This document shows positions 1 to 6,899 of a DNA stretch of 9,639 nucleotides, piece by piece (the first letter of the stretch is position 1; every line of letters starts with the position of its first letter). The stretch spans positions 9,673-19,311 of the forward strand of contig DHJA01000234.1 in the NCBI GenBank assembly GCA_002404095.1, written 5' to 3'. The translations under genes were made by a program, and so were the position numbers. Under the pieces are notes generated by a model. The model saw nothing but the letters and a program-made list of their open reading frames with translations, ran no database searches and was not told where the DNA came from. The stretch is from Planctomycetaceae bacterium UBA4732 (GTDB lineage Bacteria; Planctomycetota; Planctomycetia; Gemmatales; Gemmataceae).

Positions 1-33
1 GGCTCGCCAAACTGAGACACTACCGGTGGCCGC

Positions 34-585
34 ATGAAATTCTATGAAACCGCGCTGCGCGGCGCATTCGCCATCGAGCAAACTCCGTTCAGGGACGACC
101 GGGGGGAATTCACGCGCGCCTTTTGCCGCCGTATTTTCCATGAGATGGGGCTGATTGACGACTTCGTGCAGACGAACCAGGTTCGGACGGCCCGGCGCGG
201 CACGATCCGCGGCCTACATTACCAGGCCCCGCCCGCCGCGGAGGCCAAGCTCTTCCGCTGCGTCCGCGGGTCGGTCCAGGACGTGATGGTGGATCTGCGG
301 CGGGGGTCGCCGACATTCCTGCGCTGGCACTCCGAGGTGCTCAGCGAAGACAACCTGCGCATGGTCTACTGCCCCCCCGGCTTCGCACACGGCTTCCAGA
401 CGCTGGAATCCTGTTGCGATGTGACCTATCAGGTGTCGGCGTATTACACGCCTCACCTGGAGGGTTGCGTACGCTACGACGACCCGCTCGTCAACGTTCA
501 GTGGATGGCGTCGGACGTGCTTGTCTCGTCCAAGGACGCCGACTGCCCGCTGCTGACGTCCGACTTCCGGGGACTGGAAATATGA
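34..585 (+). CDS. rfbC: dTDP-4-dehydrorhamnose 3,5-epimerase family protein
   Basis: This 183-residue cupin protein has the usual RmlC/RfbC length and layout. The family epimerises C3 and C5 of a nucleotide-linked 4-keto-6-deoxyhexose in the cytoplasm during deoxysugar synthesis. Seen: an RDDRGEF motif near residues 20-26, the RGLHYQ signature at 59-64 with candidate catalytic base H62, K72 in AKLFRC, PPGFAHGF at 114-121 with H119, candidate catalytic Y132, and the YDDP motif at 148-151. H62 and Y132 match the positions I recall for the M. tuberculosis enzyme. The ATG at 34 follows a weak GGTGG (25-29). Its stop overlaps the next start as ATGA (582-585). The partner SDR gene next door suggests the substrate may be CDP- rather than dTDP-linked, so rhamnose synthesis is not certain. 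The family call is firm and the exact substrate is open. Confidence 0.93.
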   Translation: MKFYETALRGAFAIEQTPFRDDRGEFTRAFCRRIFHEMGLIDDFVQTNQVRTARRGTIRGLHYQAPPAAEAKLFRCVRGSVQDVMVDLRRGSPTFLRWHSEVLSEDNLRMVYCPPGFAHGFQTLESCCDVTYQVSAYYTPHLEGCVRYDDPLVNVQWMASDVLVSSKDADCPLLTSDFRGLEI

Positions 586-1466
586 AAGTCGCCTGTATCA
601 CCGGCGTCACGGGGTTTCTGGGCAGCCACATGGCGCGGTCGCTGGTGCGGCGGGGTTGGGAGGTCCACGGCCTCAAGCGCTCCACCTCCGACCTGTCCCG
701 ATTGCGAGACGTTGCCGAGCACGTCACGTTCCATGACGTGGACCGCGAGTCGCTCGACAGGCTCTTCGATGTCCGGGCGCCGGACGCGGTCATCCACCTG
801 GCCACTACCTACGGGCGGCAGGATGAGCCGCCGAGCCAGGTGGTCGCCACGAACGTGGTCTTCCCGCTTGCGCTGCTGGAGCGTGCGGTTCGCTCAGGCG
901 TAGGCATGTTCGTCAACGCCGCCAACACTTACACCCTAGATTACAAGTACCTGCAGTCGTACACGCTATCCAAGCAGCACTTCACAGAATGGGGTCGGCT
1001 GCTGACTCCTTCGAGCATGCGCTTCGTGAACCTGCGGCTCTACCACCCCTACGGACCGGGCGACCACCCGTCCAAGTTCGTACCGCAGATCATCCGCACC
1101 TGCCGCGCCTCGGACGCGGACATCCTGCTGACGCCGGGGGAGCAGCGAAAGGATTTCCTTTACGTACAGGACTTCGTCACCGCAGTCCACACTCTGCTCG
1201 ACGGCCCGGAGCGCCTGCCGGAGGGCTTCGTCACCCTCGACTGCGGTTCCGGGCGGGCCGTTTCCATCCGGGAGTTTGTGGAGACCATCCATCGCGTGAC
1301 GGGCTCTTGCTCGGAGTTGCGGTTCGGCGCGCTGCCTTATCGGGAGAACGAAATCATGTTATCCCAGGCCGACCCGGCGGCGCTGCGGGCGCTGGGGTGG
1401 GAGCCGCAAGTGTCCCTGGAACAAGGCATTAAAAACATCTTGCAAGAGGATTTTGGCCGTGATTGA
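582..1466 (+). CDS. NAD(P)-dependent sugar epimerase/reductase (extended SDR, RfbJ-like)
   Basis: This 294-residue extended short-chain dehydrogenase acts on a nucleotide sugar in the cytoplasm. Seen: a Rossmann nucleotide-binding motif GVTGFLG at residues 8-14, a conserved IHLAT strand near 71-75, and the catalytic YxxxK as Y127-TLS-K131. A RLYHPYGPGD-type segment follows, and later KDFLYVQDF, typical of substrate-binding regions in this family. The sequence NAANTYTLDYKY before the catalytic Tyr resembles CDP-abequose-synthase-like (RfbJ) reductases more than GalE. That suggests a 4-keto reductase finishing a deoxy- or dideoxysugar (inference). The ATG at 582 is chosen over an in-frame upstream start because it opens directly with the Rossmann fold, overlaps the previous stop as ATGA, and has GGGGA at 569-573 with 8-base spacing. 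The exact product sugar cannot be read from sequence. Confidence 0.9.
   Translation: MKVACITGVTGFLGSHMARSLVRRGWEVHGLKRSTSDLSRLRDVAEHVTFHDVDRESLDRLFDVRAPDAVIHLATTYGRQDEPPSQVVATNVVFPLALLERAVRSGVGMFVNAANTYTLDYKYLQSYTLSKQHFTEWGRLLTPSSMRFVNLRLYHPYGPGDHPSKFVPQIIRTCRASDADILLTPGEQRKDFLYVQDFVTAVHTLLDGPERLPEGFVTLDCGSGRAVSIREFVETIHRVTGSCSELRFGALPYRENEIMLSQADPAALRALGWEPQVSLEQGIKNILQEDFGRD
1444..1450 (+). promoter_or_regulatory. Ribosome-binding site deciding the GTG start at 1459
   Basis: AAGAGGA lies 8 bases before a GTG at 1459 but only 2 bases before an in-frame TTG at 1453. Spacing therefore favours the GTG as the real start of the following glycosyltransferase. The site lies inside the 3' end of the preceding SDR gene, as expected for coupled translation. 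Confidence 0.6.
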
Positions 1467-2667
1467 GCCTGCGGCCCCGCCGGGGCTTCGCGTTCTGTTC
1501 GTCAAGGAGGGCTTGGCGTGGCCACGCGCCAGCGGCCACGACATCCACTGCTTTTACATGATGCAGGCGCTGGCCGGTCAGGGACACACAATCGGCCTCA
1601 TGACCGCAGCCGAGCCGGTTTCCGAGGCGGTCGCTGGGTTGGACCTGGACTTTCGCCGTACTTTCGCCCCCGACGGCGAGTTCGTCGCCGGCCCGGAGCC
1701 GCGGCTCACGCGCCTACAGGAACGCTTCCGCAACTACTGGGGTATTGATCCGAACCGCCAGCGGGCCGTCGGGCGAGCCGCGGCGGAATTTCGGGCGGAT
1801 GCCGTGGTGGTAGTGGGCCTAGACGTGCTACCATACTTGGGCGCGGTGGAAGGCCCGCTGCGCGTCTGGTATGCGGCCGACGAGTGGGCCTGGCATCACC
1901 TTTCGCAGGTCCGCCTCTTGAGACCATCGACGTGGGGCGACATCAAGGCAGGCGTGATCAAGGGTCTGTATGAGCGAGCTTATAAAGGCATGCTCGACGC
2001 CGTTTGGGTCGTATCCGAGATGGATCGGCGCTGGATGCGGTGGGTGACTGGGACGCGGGTGGAAGTCCTGTACTACGGCGTCAACGGCGAACATTTCGCC
2101 CCGCGCGAAAAGCCGCAGCGCCCCAAGAGCTGCGCCTTTTGGGGGCGTCTCGACTTCGGCCCTAACCTCCAGGCTCTTGAGTGGTTCTGCGGACGGGTCT
2201 GGCCGACAGTGCGGCGGGCGCGTCCGGACGCAGCCTTCACCATTTATGGGTTTCAACCGACGCCCCGGGCAAATGAATTGGGGTCGGTGGAGGGCGTAAG
2301 TCTTATTCCCGACCTGCCCGACCTGCGCGACGAGATTGCGGCACACGAGGTGGTGGTGTTGCCGTTTGTAAGCGGAGGCGGCGTCAAAAACAAGCTGCTG
2401 GAGGCGGCGGCGATGGGCAAACCCATTGTTTGTACGCCGCACGCCTGCAGCGGGTTGCAAGGTCCACTTGAGGGGGTGCTGCGGCAGGCCCGCACGCCTG
2501 TGGAGTGGACGCGCGAGTTGACGGCGTTGTGGGCAGACGCCGATCTCCGCCGCCGGCTCGGCGACGCCGCACGGCGGTGGGTGACGGAGCAACACACGTG
2601 GCAGGCGGCCGCCCGGTCGGCGGCGGCGGGGCTGGAATCCATGCTACAGGCAAGGCGTTCGGCATGA
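1459..2667 (+). CDS. Glycosyltransferase, GT4/GT1-like (GT-B fold)
   Basis: This protein of about 402 residues is a GT-B sugar transferase expected at the cytoplasmic membrane face, adding a sugar from a nucleotide donor to a lipid-linked glycan. Seen: an N-terminal strand LRVLFVKEG with a glycine after the first loop (ASGHD), as in Glyco_transf_4 domains. The C-terminal donor domain carries WGRLDFGPNLQALEWF, then PFVSGGGVKNKLLEAAAMG around residues 302-320, with E315 at the usual position of the second Glu of the GT4 EX7E motif. The GGGVKNKLLEA version is what I recall from sugar transferases of PEP-CTERM/exosortase-associated loci (TIGR03087-like). That assignment is a recollection and needs a profile search. 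The GTG start overlaps the SDR stop by 8 bases, and the stop overlaps the next start as ATGA. Donor and acceptor are unknown. Confidence 0.9.
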   Translation: MIEPAAPPGLRVLFVKEGLAWPRASGHDIHCFYMMQALAGQGHTIGLMTAAEPVSEAVAGLDLDFRRTFAPDGEFVAGPEPRLTRLQERFRNYWGIDPNRQRAVGRAAAEFRADAVVVVGLDVLPYLGAVEGPLRVWYAADEWAWHHLSQVRLLRPSTWGDIKAGVIKGLYERAYKGMLDAVWVVSEMDRRWMRWVTGTRVEVLYYGVNGEHFAPREKPQRPKSCAFWGRLDFGPNLQALEWFCGRVWPTVRRARPDAAFTIYGFQPTPRANELGSVEGVSLIPDLPDLRDEIAAHEVVVLPFVSGGGVKNKLLEAAAMGKPIVCTPHACSGLQGPLEGVLRQARTPVEWTRELTALWADADLRRRLGDAARRWVTEQHTWQAAARSAAAGLESMLQARRSA

Positions 2668-3992
2668 AGCAGCTAATTTTCATGATCGCGTTGACGCTGA
2701 TTGGCGTCGTAGGGTCGCTGACGATCAGCCCATTCTATGGGTTGGCGGTCTATTACCTGTTCGCGATCCTACGGCCGCAGTTCATGTGGTGGTGGTCCTT
2801 GCCCGCGGGAGTTCCCTGGTCGTTGTACGTGGCCTGGGCGACCATCGCGGCGACGCTGCTCGGCGTCCGACCCGCCCGGCAAGGGCAGGGCGGCGTTGAA
2901 TCCCCAATCCCGGAGAGGCCTCGGTGGAACAGCGCCCACGTGCTCGTGCTCCTATTCGGCGTATGGATTTGCGTCAGCTTTTTGGTCATGGGGCCTTCCG
3001 AACTGGGAACCTTGTACATGGTGGACTACGCCAAGCACTTCACCATGTTCATTATCGCCTCTCTAGTGATCCGAAGCGTGCGCCAGGTTTGGATCTTGGT
3101 GCTCATCGCCGCTTCGGCTCTGGGCTATATCGCCTACGAGGTCAACTATCTTTACTTCGTGAATGGCTACCTTGGGATCGCCAGGGATGGCTACGGCGGC
3201 ACCGACAACAACGGCGCAGGACTGCTGCTGGCCTTGGGCGTGCCTCTCTGTTATTTCGCCTGGGAAGGGCTGCGCAAGTGGTGGCGCTGGTTGTACCTGG
3301 GCTTGATCCCGGTCCTCATCCACGCGGTGTTAATGACGTATTCACGCGGGGCGATGGTCTCGCTTCTCGTGTGCAGCCCCCTCTTCTTTTTCCGGAGTCG
3401 CAAACGCCTGCACCTTGCCGTGATCGCGGTCGCCGTCGCCGCCCTTGTCCCTTTTTTGGCGGGCAAAGAGATCCGCGCACGATTTTTCACAATCGAGAAA
3501 AGCGACGAGGACGCTAGCGCGCAAAGCCGGTTCCAGAGTTGGGAGGCTGGATGGCGCATCGCGCAAGATTACCCGATTTTCGGCGCCGGCGTGCGGAAGT
3601 CGATGCAGCTCGTTCACCAGTACGGGATGGATATGGAGAACCGGGCCATTCACGACCAGTATTTGCAGATCGCCGCCGACAATGGTTTCGTCGGGGCAGG
3701 TCTGTACATGGCGGCGCTGGGCGCGACATGGTGGGGGTTGCGGCGCGTCCGCCGCGCCACCAAATCGGCCGGCGACCCTGAGTCGTGCGAGGCGTACGCG
3801 GCCGCATGTGGGATCGAGGGCGCCTTACTGGTGTTCTGCACAGCCGCCATCTTTCTGTCCTGCGAGATGCTTGAAGCCCAATACATCTTAATACTGCTCG
3901 GGGCCCAACTTCCCGCAGTGACGTCTGCATTGGTTCGGCAAGAGGCCCACGCGCCCGAACCGGAGGCATTGAAGGCGATCGCCGCCGACTGA
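2664..3992 (+). CDS. O-antigen ligase/polymerase family membrane protein (Wzy_C-like)
   Basis: This 442-residue polytopic inner-membrane protein probably polymerises lipid-linked repeat units or transfers the finished glycan to an acceptor on the periplasmic side. Seen: about ten hydrophobic segments, the family hallmark TYSRGA at residues 225-230, a large loop with RFQSWEAGWRIAQDYPIFGAG (about 289-309), and AIHDQYLQIAADNG at 328-341, whose H330 matches the conserved loop His of O-antigen ligases. The N-terminus, with LFAILRPQFMW near residues 32-42, recalls exosortase-associated O-ligases (TIGR03097), which is an inference. The ATG at 2664 is chosen over an in-frame start 53 codons upstream. 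That extension is Arg/Gly-rich, lies wholly inside the previous gene, and would precede the first membrane helix. AAGG at 2652-2655 serves as the ribosome-binding site. Ligase versus polymerase cannot be settled from sequence. Confidence 0.9.
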   Translation: MKQLIFMIALTLIGVVGSLTISPFYGLAVYYLFAILRPQFMWWWSLPAGVPWSLYVAWATIAATLLGVRPARQGQGGVESPIPERPRWNSAHVLVLLFGVWICVSFLVMGPSELGTLYMVDYAKHFTMFIIASLVIRSVRQVWILVLIAASALGYIAYEVNYLYFVNGYLGIARDGYGGTDNNGAGLLLALGVPLCYFAWEGLRKWWRWLYLGLIPVLIHAVLMTYSRGAMVSLLVCSPLFFFRSRKRLHLAVIAVAVAALVPFLAGKEIRARFFTIEKSDEDASAQSRFQSWEAGWRIAQDYPIFGAGVRKSMQLVHQYGMDMENRAIHDQYLQIAADNGFVGAGLYMAALGATWWGLRRVRRATKSAGDPESCEAYAAACGIEGALLVFCTAAIFLSCEMLEAQYILILLGAQLPAVTSALVRQEAHAPEPEALKAIAAD

Positions 3993-3994
3993 CC

Positions 3995-4018
3995 CGTCCG
4001 GCTGCTTTCCGGAAGACG
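3995..4018 (+). terminator. Weak terminator-like hairpin after the ligase gene
   Basis: CGTCCGG (3995-4001) can pair with CCG (4009-4011) and GACG (4015-4018), leaving a 7-base loop and a 3-base bulge. TTAGTTTT follows at 4019-4026. It begins 3 bases after the ligase stop, in the largest gap between intact genes of the cluster. The stem is short and interrupted and the T tract broken, so it may only attenuate transcription, or may be chance in GC-rich DNA. Confidence 0.25.
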
Positions 4019-4086
4019 TTAGTTTTGAGTCGGCCATGGGTCGTCCGAATTCTTCCCCAGACGCATTCCTTTTAGGGTGACAACCG

Positions 4087-4776
4087 ATGAGATCTCTGTT
4101 CGCCAGCCTCCGCAACGCCTCTTACCGCCTCCGAACCGCCCTCGACCGCCGCTTCCTGAAGAGGCGGATTGCCAGGCGTTTCCACCAACTCTACTACGGC
4201 AGCGGCGTTGATCGCCGCACTAACTGGTTGGGTAAGCCGGTCTGGAAGTGTCCCCTCGACCTGTGGGTCTACCAGGAGATCCTTTTTGAAACGCGGCCCG
4301 ACGTCATCGTCGAGTGTGGAACTGCTCTCGGCGGCTCTGCCTTTTTCTACGCCTCCGTCTGTGATCTGTTACAGAATGGGCGGATCGTCACGATCGACAT
4401 GCAGCGGAGGCCAGGCCTTGTCGATCATCCCCGCATCCGCTACCTCGTTGGCTCCTCAATCGATCCGGAGATCGTATCTCAGGTCCGGACACACATCGCC
4501 GACGCGAAGCGCGTAATGGTCGTTTTGGACTCCAACCATGCGTGCGAACACGTCCTAAAGGAACTCCGACTTTATGGGCCTCTGGTTTCCCGAGGCAATT
4601 ATCTGGTAGTCGAGGACTCAAACATCAACGGACACCCGGTGCTGCCGTCGTTCGGGCCTGGCCCCATGGAGGCCATCCAGGAGTTCATGCGCGAAAGCAA
4701 AGACTTCGTGATTGACTCCGAGCGGGAGAAGTTCTTCGTGACTTATAATCCCATGGGATATCTCAGAAGAGTCTAA
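4087..4776 (+). CDS. CmcI-like SAM-dependent methyltransferase (cephalosporin hydroxylase family)
   Basis: This 229-residue protein belongs to the CmcI/rhamnosyl O-methyltransferase family, whose members in polysaccharide loci probably O-methylate sugars. Seen: a SAM-binding loop VECGTALGGSAFFYASV at residues 75-91 (E76, G78, G82, G83), an acidic end of the second strand at VTIDMQ (D104), LDSNHACEHVLKEL at 147-160 (D148, H151), LVVEDSNING at 173-182 (E176, D177), and the FGPGPMEAIQEF segment at 189-200. D148, E176 and D177 are candidate metal ligands by analogy with CmcI. The first 31 residues carry eleven Arg/Lys, which suggests contact with membrane lipid or a lipid-linked substrate (inference). 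AGGGTGA at 4074-4080 is a good ribosome-binding site. The gene is not overlapped by either neighbour. The name 'cephalosporin hydroxylase' is historical and no antibiotic role is implied. Confidence 0.88.
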   Translation: MRSLFASLRNASYRLRTALDRRFLKRRIARRFHQLYYGSGVDRRTNWLGKPVWKCPLDLWVYQEILFETRPDVIVECGTALGGSAFFYASVCDLLQNGRIVTIDMQRRPGLVDHPRIRYLVGSSIDPEIVSQVRTHIADAKRVMVVLDSNHACEHVLKELRLYGPLVSRGNYLVVEDSNINGHPVLPSFGPGPMEAIQEFMRESKDFVIDSEREKFFVTYNPMGYLRRV

Positions 4777-4819
4777 GACGGGCGTCGGCGCTCAAGTCGC
4801 CACTTTTGGGAGTATTCTC

Positions 4820-5665
4820 GTGCTGCTTTCAATCTATACGTCAGTCCGGGACGGCCTTTTCTACGACTACCACGTCGTGGAAATGCTGAAACATCACCTG
4901 CCGTTGGCCGACGAAATTATAGTCAACGACGGGTTCTCAACGGACGGAACCTACGAGCGGATCTCCGCCATCGATCCTAAGATCAAAGTGTTTCGCAGCG
5001 ACTGGGGGAAGCCGACGGATCTCGGATGGATTACGCGATTCAAAAACGACGCCCGCTCGAAATGCCGGGGCGAGTGGTGCATTAACCTCGACTGCGATGA
5101 ATTCATACCGGAGTGGGAGTTTGAATCGCTCCGCGCCCGTTTGGAGCGATCCGCCGCCGTGATCCATCCATTACGAATGATCAATTTCTACGGCAATTAC
5201 AAGGTGTTCCACGAGCATCCTGAGAAGGTTCCCTGGCCCGATGTCAAACGCAACATCCATCGAAACCTTCCAGAAGTAGAGGTATGCGGCGATGGCTCCA
5301 ACGTCCGCTTGAAGACGGATCCGGAGGCAATGGGAGAACCCAAGGTCGAATTCAACTGCCACCATTTCGGGTTCGTCCGAAATCCCGCTCGCCTCCGGCA
5401 GAAGTGGCGCAACGTCCTCGCCAACCTGTACCGGGGCAGGGCCGCTCGGCCCAAGAACTGGTTCAACCTCCCGACCTTCCTTTTCGATTGGTTCCCTCAC
5501 GATTGGAAGGATCCGCAGTTCATGAACGACCTGGCGGTGTACGAAGGGCCGTATGTCCGAGCCGTTGCGGAGAACCCGGCGGAGTTTACCCGCGACAAAA
5601 TGTCTCTCTACCATTGTCTGAAACAGCGCGCCGCTGCGGGCGCGGTTCAACCCGCCAACGGTTGA
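4820..5665 (+). CDS. GT2-like (GT-A) glycosyltransferase
   Basis: This 281-residue protein shows the GT-A glycosyltransferase pattern. The N-terminus is LLSIYTSVRDG, followed by ADEIIVNDGFSTDGTYE at residues 30-45, a variant of the usual VNDGSTDGT donor-binding motif. The metal-binding DxD follows as NLDCDEF (D91, D93). A late HHFGFVRNP at 181-189 offers histidines at a position typical of the C-terminal metal ligand in GT-A enzymes. There are no membrane helices, so it should be cytosolic or peripheral. The C-terminal half (about 190-281) is rich in Trp and charged residues and I do not recognise its specificity. The start is a GTG preceded by GGGAG (4808-4812) with 7-base spacing. It sits 43 bases after the methyltransferase and 34 before the next GT, uncoupled from both. 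It probably adds one sugar of the repeat unit, with donor unknown. Confidence 0.85.
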   Translation: MLLSIYTSVRDGLFYDYHVVEMLKHHLPLADEIIVNDGFSTDGTYERISAIDPKIKVFRSDWGKPTDLGWITRFKNDARSKCRGEWCINLDCDEFIPEWEFESLRARLERSAAVIHPLRMINFYGNYKVFHEHPEKVPWPDVKRNIHRNLPEVEVCGDGSNVRLKTDPEAMGEPKVEFNCHHFGFVRNPARLRQKWRNVLANLYRGRAARPKNWFNLPTFLFDWFPHDWKDPQFMNDLAVYEGPYVRAVAENPAEFTRDKMSLYHCLKQRAAAGAVQPANG

Positions 5666-5690
5666 CACACACACCCAGCCTCAGCCAACC

Positions 5691-5695
5691 GGAGG
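5691..5695 (+). promoter_or_regulatory. Ribosome-binding site for the GT4 gene at 5700
   Basis: GGAGG is the strongest Shine-Dalgarno match noted in the window. It lies 4 bases before the ATG at 5700 and 10 bases before a second in-frame ATG at 5706. Either start is possible, and the protein changes by only two residues. Confidence 0.6.
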
Positions 5696-5699
5696 TCCG

Positions 5700-6899
5700 A
5701 TGTCGATGGTCCTCGGCTTCCGAAGTGCCGCCCGCCCCCGCGCGTCCAGTACGGTACGCGTCGGGTTCGTCCTGCATGTCATGCAGGTCGCCGGGGCCGA
5801 AATGCTTGTCGCGGAAACGGTTCGACGGTTGGCAGGTCGTATCGTCCCGACGATCTTCTGTCTCGATGCCATCGGCGCACTCGGAGAGCGGTTGCGGGCG
5901 GAGGGCGTCGAGGTCGTCTGCCTGGGCCGGCGGCCGGGCCGCGACTGGCGCGTTGCGTGGCGACTGGCCCGCGAACTCCGCGCCCGCGGCGTTGAAGTAG
6001 TCCACGCCCACCAGTACACGCCGTTCTTCTATGCGGCCCTCGCCAAGCTATTGTTGTTCCCAAAATCGCCCCGCCTCATTTTTACCGAGCATGGAAGACA
6101 TTATCCCGATATCGTTTCGCGTCTCCGCCGCATCACCAACCGCGTCTTGCTGCACCGGTCCGCGGACGCCATTAACGCCTGTTGCGCCTTCAGCGCCGAC
6201 AGCCTTCACCGAATCGACGGCTTCCCAGCGCGGCGCGTCGAGGTGATCGAGAACGGCATCGACCTATCCCGCTACAACCCGGTCACGGATCGGATCGCGC
6301 TGCGCCGCAGCCTGGGCTTAGACCCCAGTCGTTATTATCTGGCTTGTGTGGCGCGATTTCATCCGGTCAAGGATCATGCCACGCTGCTCCACGCTTTCGC
6401 GCGCATCGCCGCCGCCCGCGATGACGCGGACCTGCTCCTTGCCGGCGACGGCCCGCTGCGAGGGGAATTGGAAGCGCTCGTCGAACGCCTCGGGATCACG
6501 GGCCGGGTCCGCTTCCTCGGCGTCCGCTCCGACGTGCCGGAACTCTTGCGTGCGGTCGATGCGTTCACGCTGACCTCGGTGAGCGAGGCGGCGTCGCTGA
6601 CACTCCTGGAGGCGATGGCCTCGCGGCTGCCGGTTGTGGTCACGGCCGTCGGAGGCAACCCAGAGATCGTCCGCGATGGCGTCGAAGGGCTGCTCGTCCC
6701 ACGGAGGGATGTCGCCGCGACGGCGGACGCCTTCCTGTGCCTGGTCGGCGACCCCGCCGTGGCTGCCGCAATGGGGGAGGCCGGCCACGCCCGGGTCGAG
6801 GAACGCTATCAGCTATCCCGAACGATCAACGCTTACTGGCGCCTCTACCAGCAGTTGGGCGGGCGAAACGGGGAAAACGATGGCTCACGTGACCTGTGA
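5700..6899 (+). CDS. Glycosyltransferase family 4 (GT-B, Glycos_transf_1)
   Basis: This 399-residue retaining-type GT4 enzyme probably adds a sugar to the growing lipid-linked glycan on the cytoplasmic face. Seen: the N-terminal acceptor domain with VGFVLHVMQVAGAE (21-34), VVHAHQYTPFFYAAL (100-114) and FTEHGRHYPD (128-137). A linker strand VIENGID at 182-188 follows. The donor domain has LACVARFHPVKDH (214-226), LLLAGDGPLRGELE (245-258), RVRFLGVRSDVPELL (269-283), and the EX7E motif with E296 and E304 in SEAASLTLLEAMASRLPVV. The usual EGxP after the first Glu is replaced by EAAS, a modest departure. VVTAVGGNPEIVRDGVEGLLV closes the domain. A short Arg/Ser-rich leader (about 7-19) precedes the fold. 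The 3' end overlaps the acyltransferase start by 20 bases. Family is secure, specificity unknown. Confidence 0.92.
   Translation: MSMVLGFRSAARPRASSTVRVGFVLHVMQVAGAEMLVAETVRRLAGRIVPTIFCLDAIGALGERLRAEGVEVVCLGRRPGRDWRVAWRLARELRARGVEVVHAHQYTPFFYAALAKLLLFPKSPRLIFTEHGRHYPDIVSRLRRITNRVLLHRSADAINACCAFSADSLHRIDGFPARRVEVIENGIDLSRYNPVTDRIALRRSLGLDPSRYYLACVARFHPVKDHATLLHAFARIAAARDDADLLLAGDGPLRGELEALVERLGITGRVRFLGVRSDVPELLRAVDAFTLTSVSEAASLTLLEAMASRLPVVVTAVGGNPEIVRDGVEGLLVPRRDVAATADAFLCLVGDPAVAAAMGEAGHARVEERYQLSRTINAYWRLYQQLGGRNGENDGSRDL

Noticed and set aside
1..47. 3' end of an upstream gene
   Set aside because: All three + frames are open at the window edge and end at 15, 37 or 47. The frame ending at 37 would give another ATGA overlap with the start at 34, matching the local pattern, but 11 codons are too few to identify or prefer a gene.
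1828..2595. 255-codon open frame on the minus strand
   Set aside because: It lies wholly antisense to the glycosyltransferase, is rich in Pro, Arg and His as expected for a shadow of GC-rich coding DNA, and shows no family motif.
2505..2663. 53-codon N-terminal extension of the O-antigen ligase
   Set aside because: It lies inside the glycosyltransferase gene, is Arg/Gly-rich, and would put a basic non-signal tail before the first helix. The ATGA start at 2664 with AAGG upstream is better.
5662..5667. TTGACA resembling a -35 promoter box
   Set aside because: It overlaps the stop of the GT2-like gene and has no credible -10 element about 17 bases downstream. The following bases are a CACACA run and GC-rich sequence.
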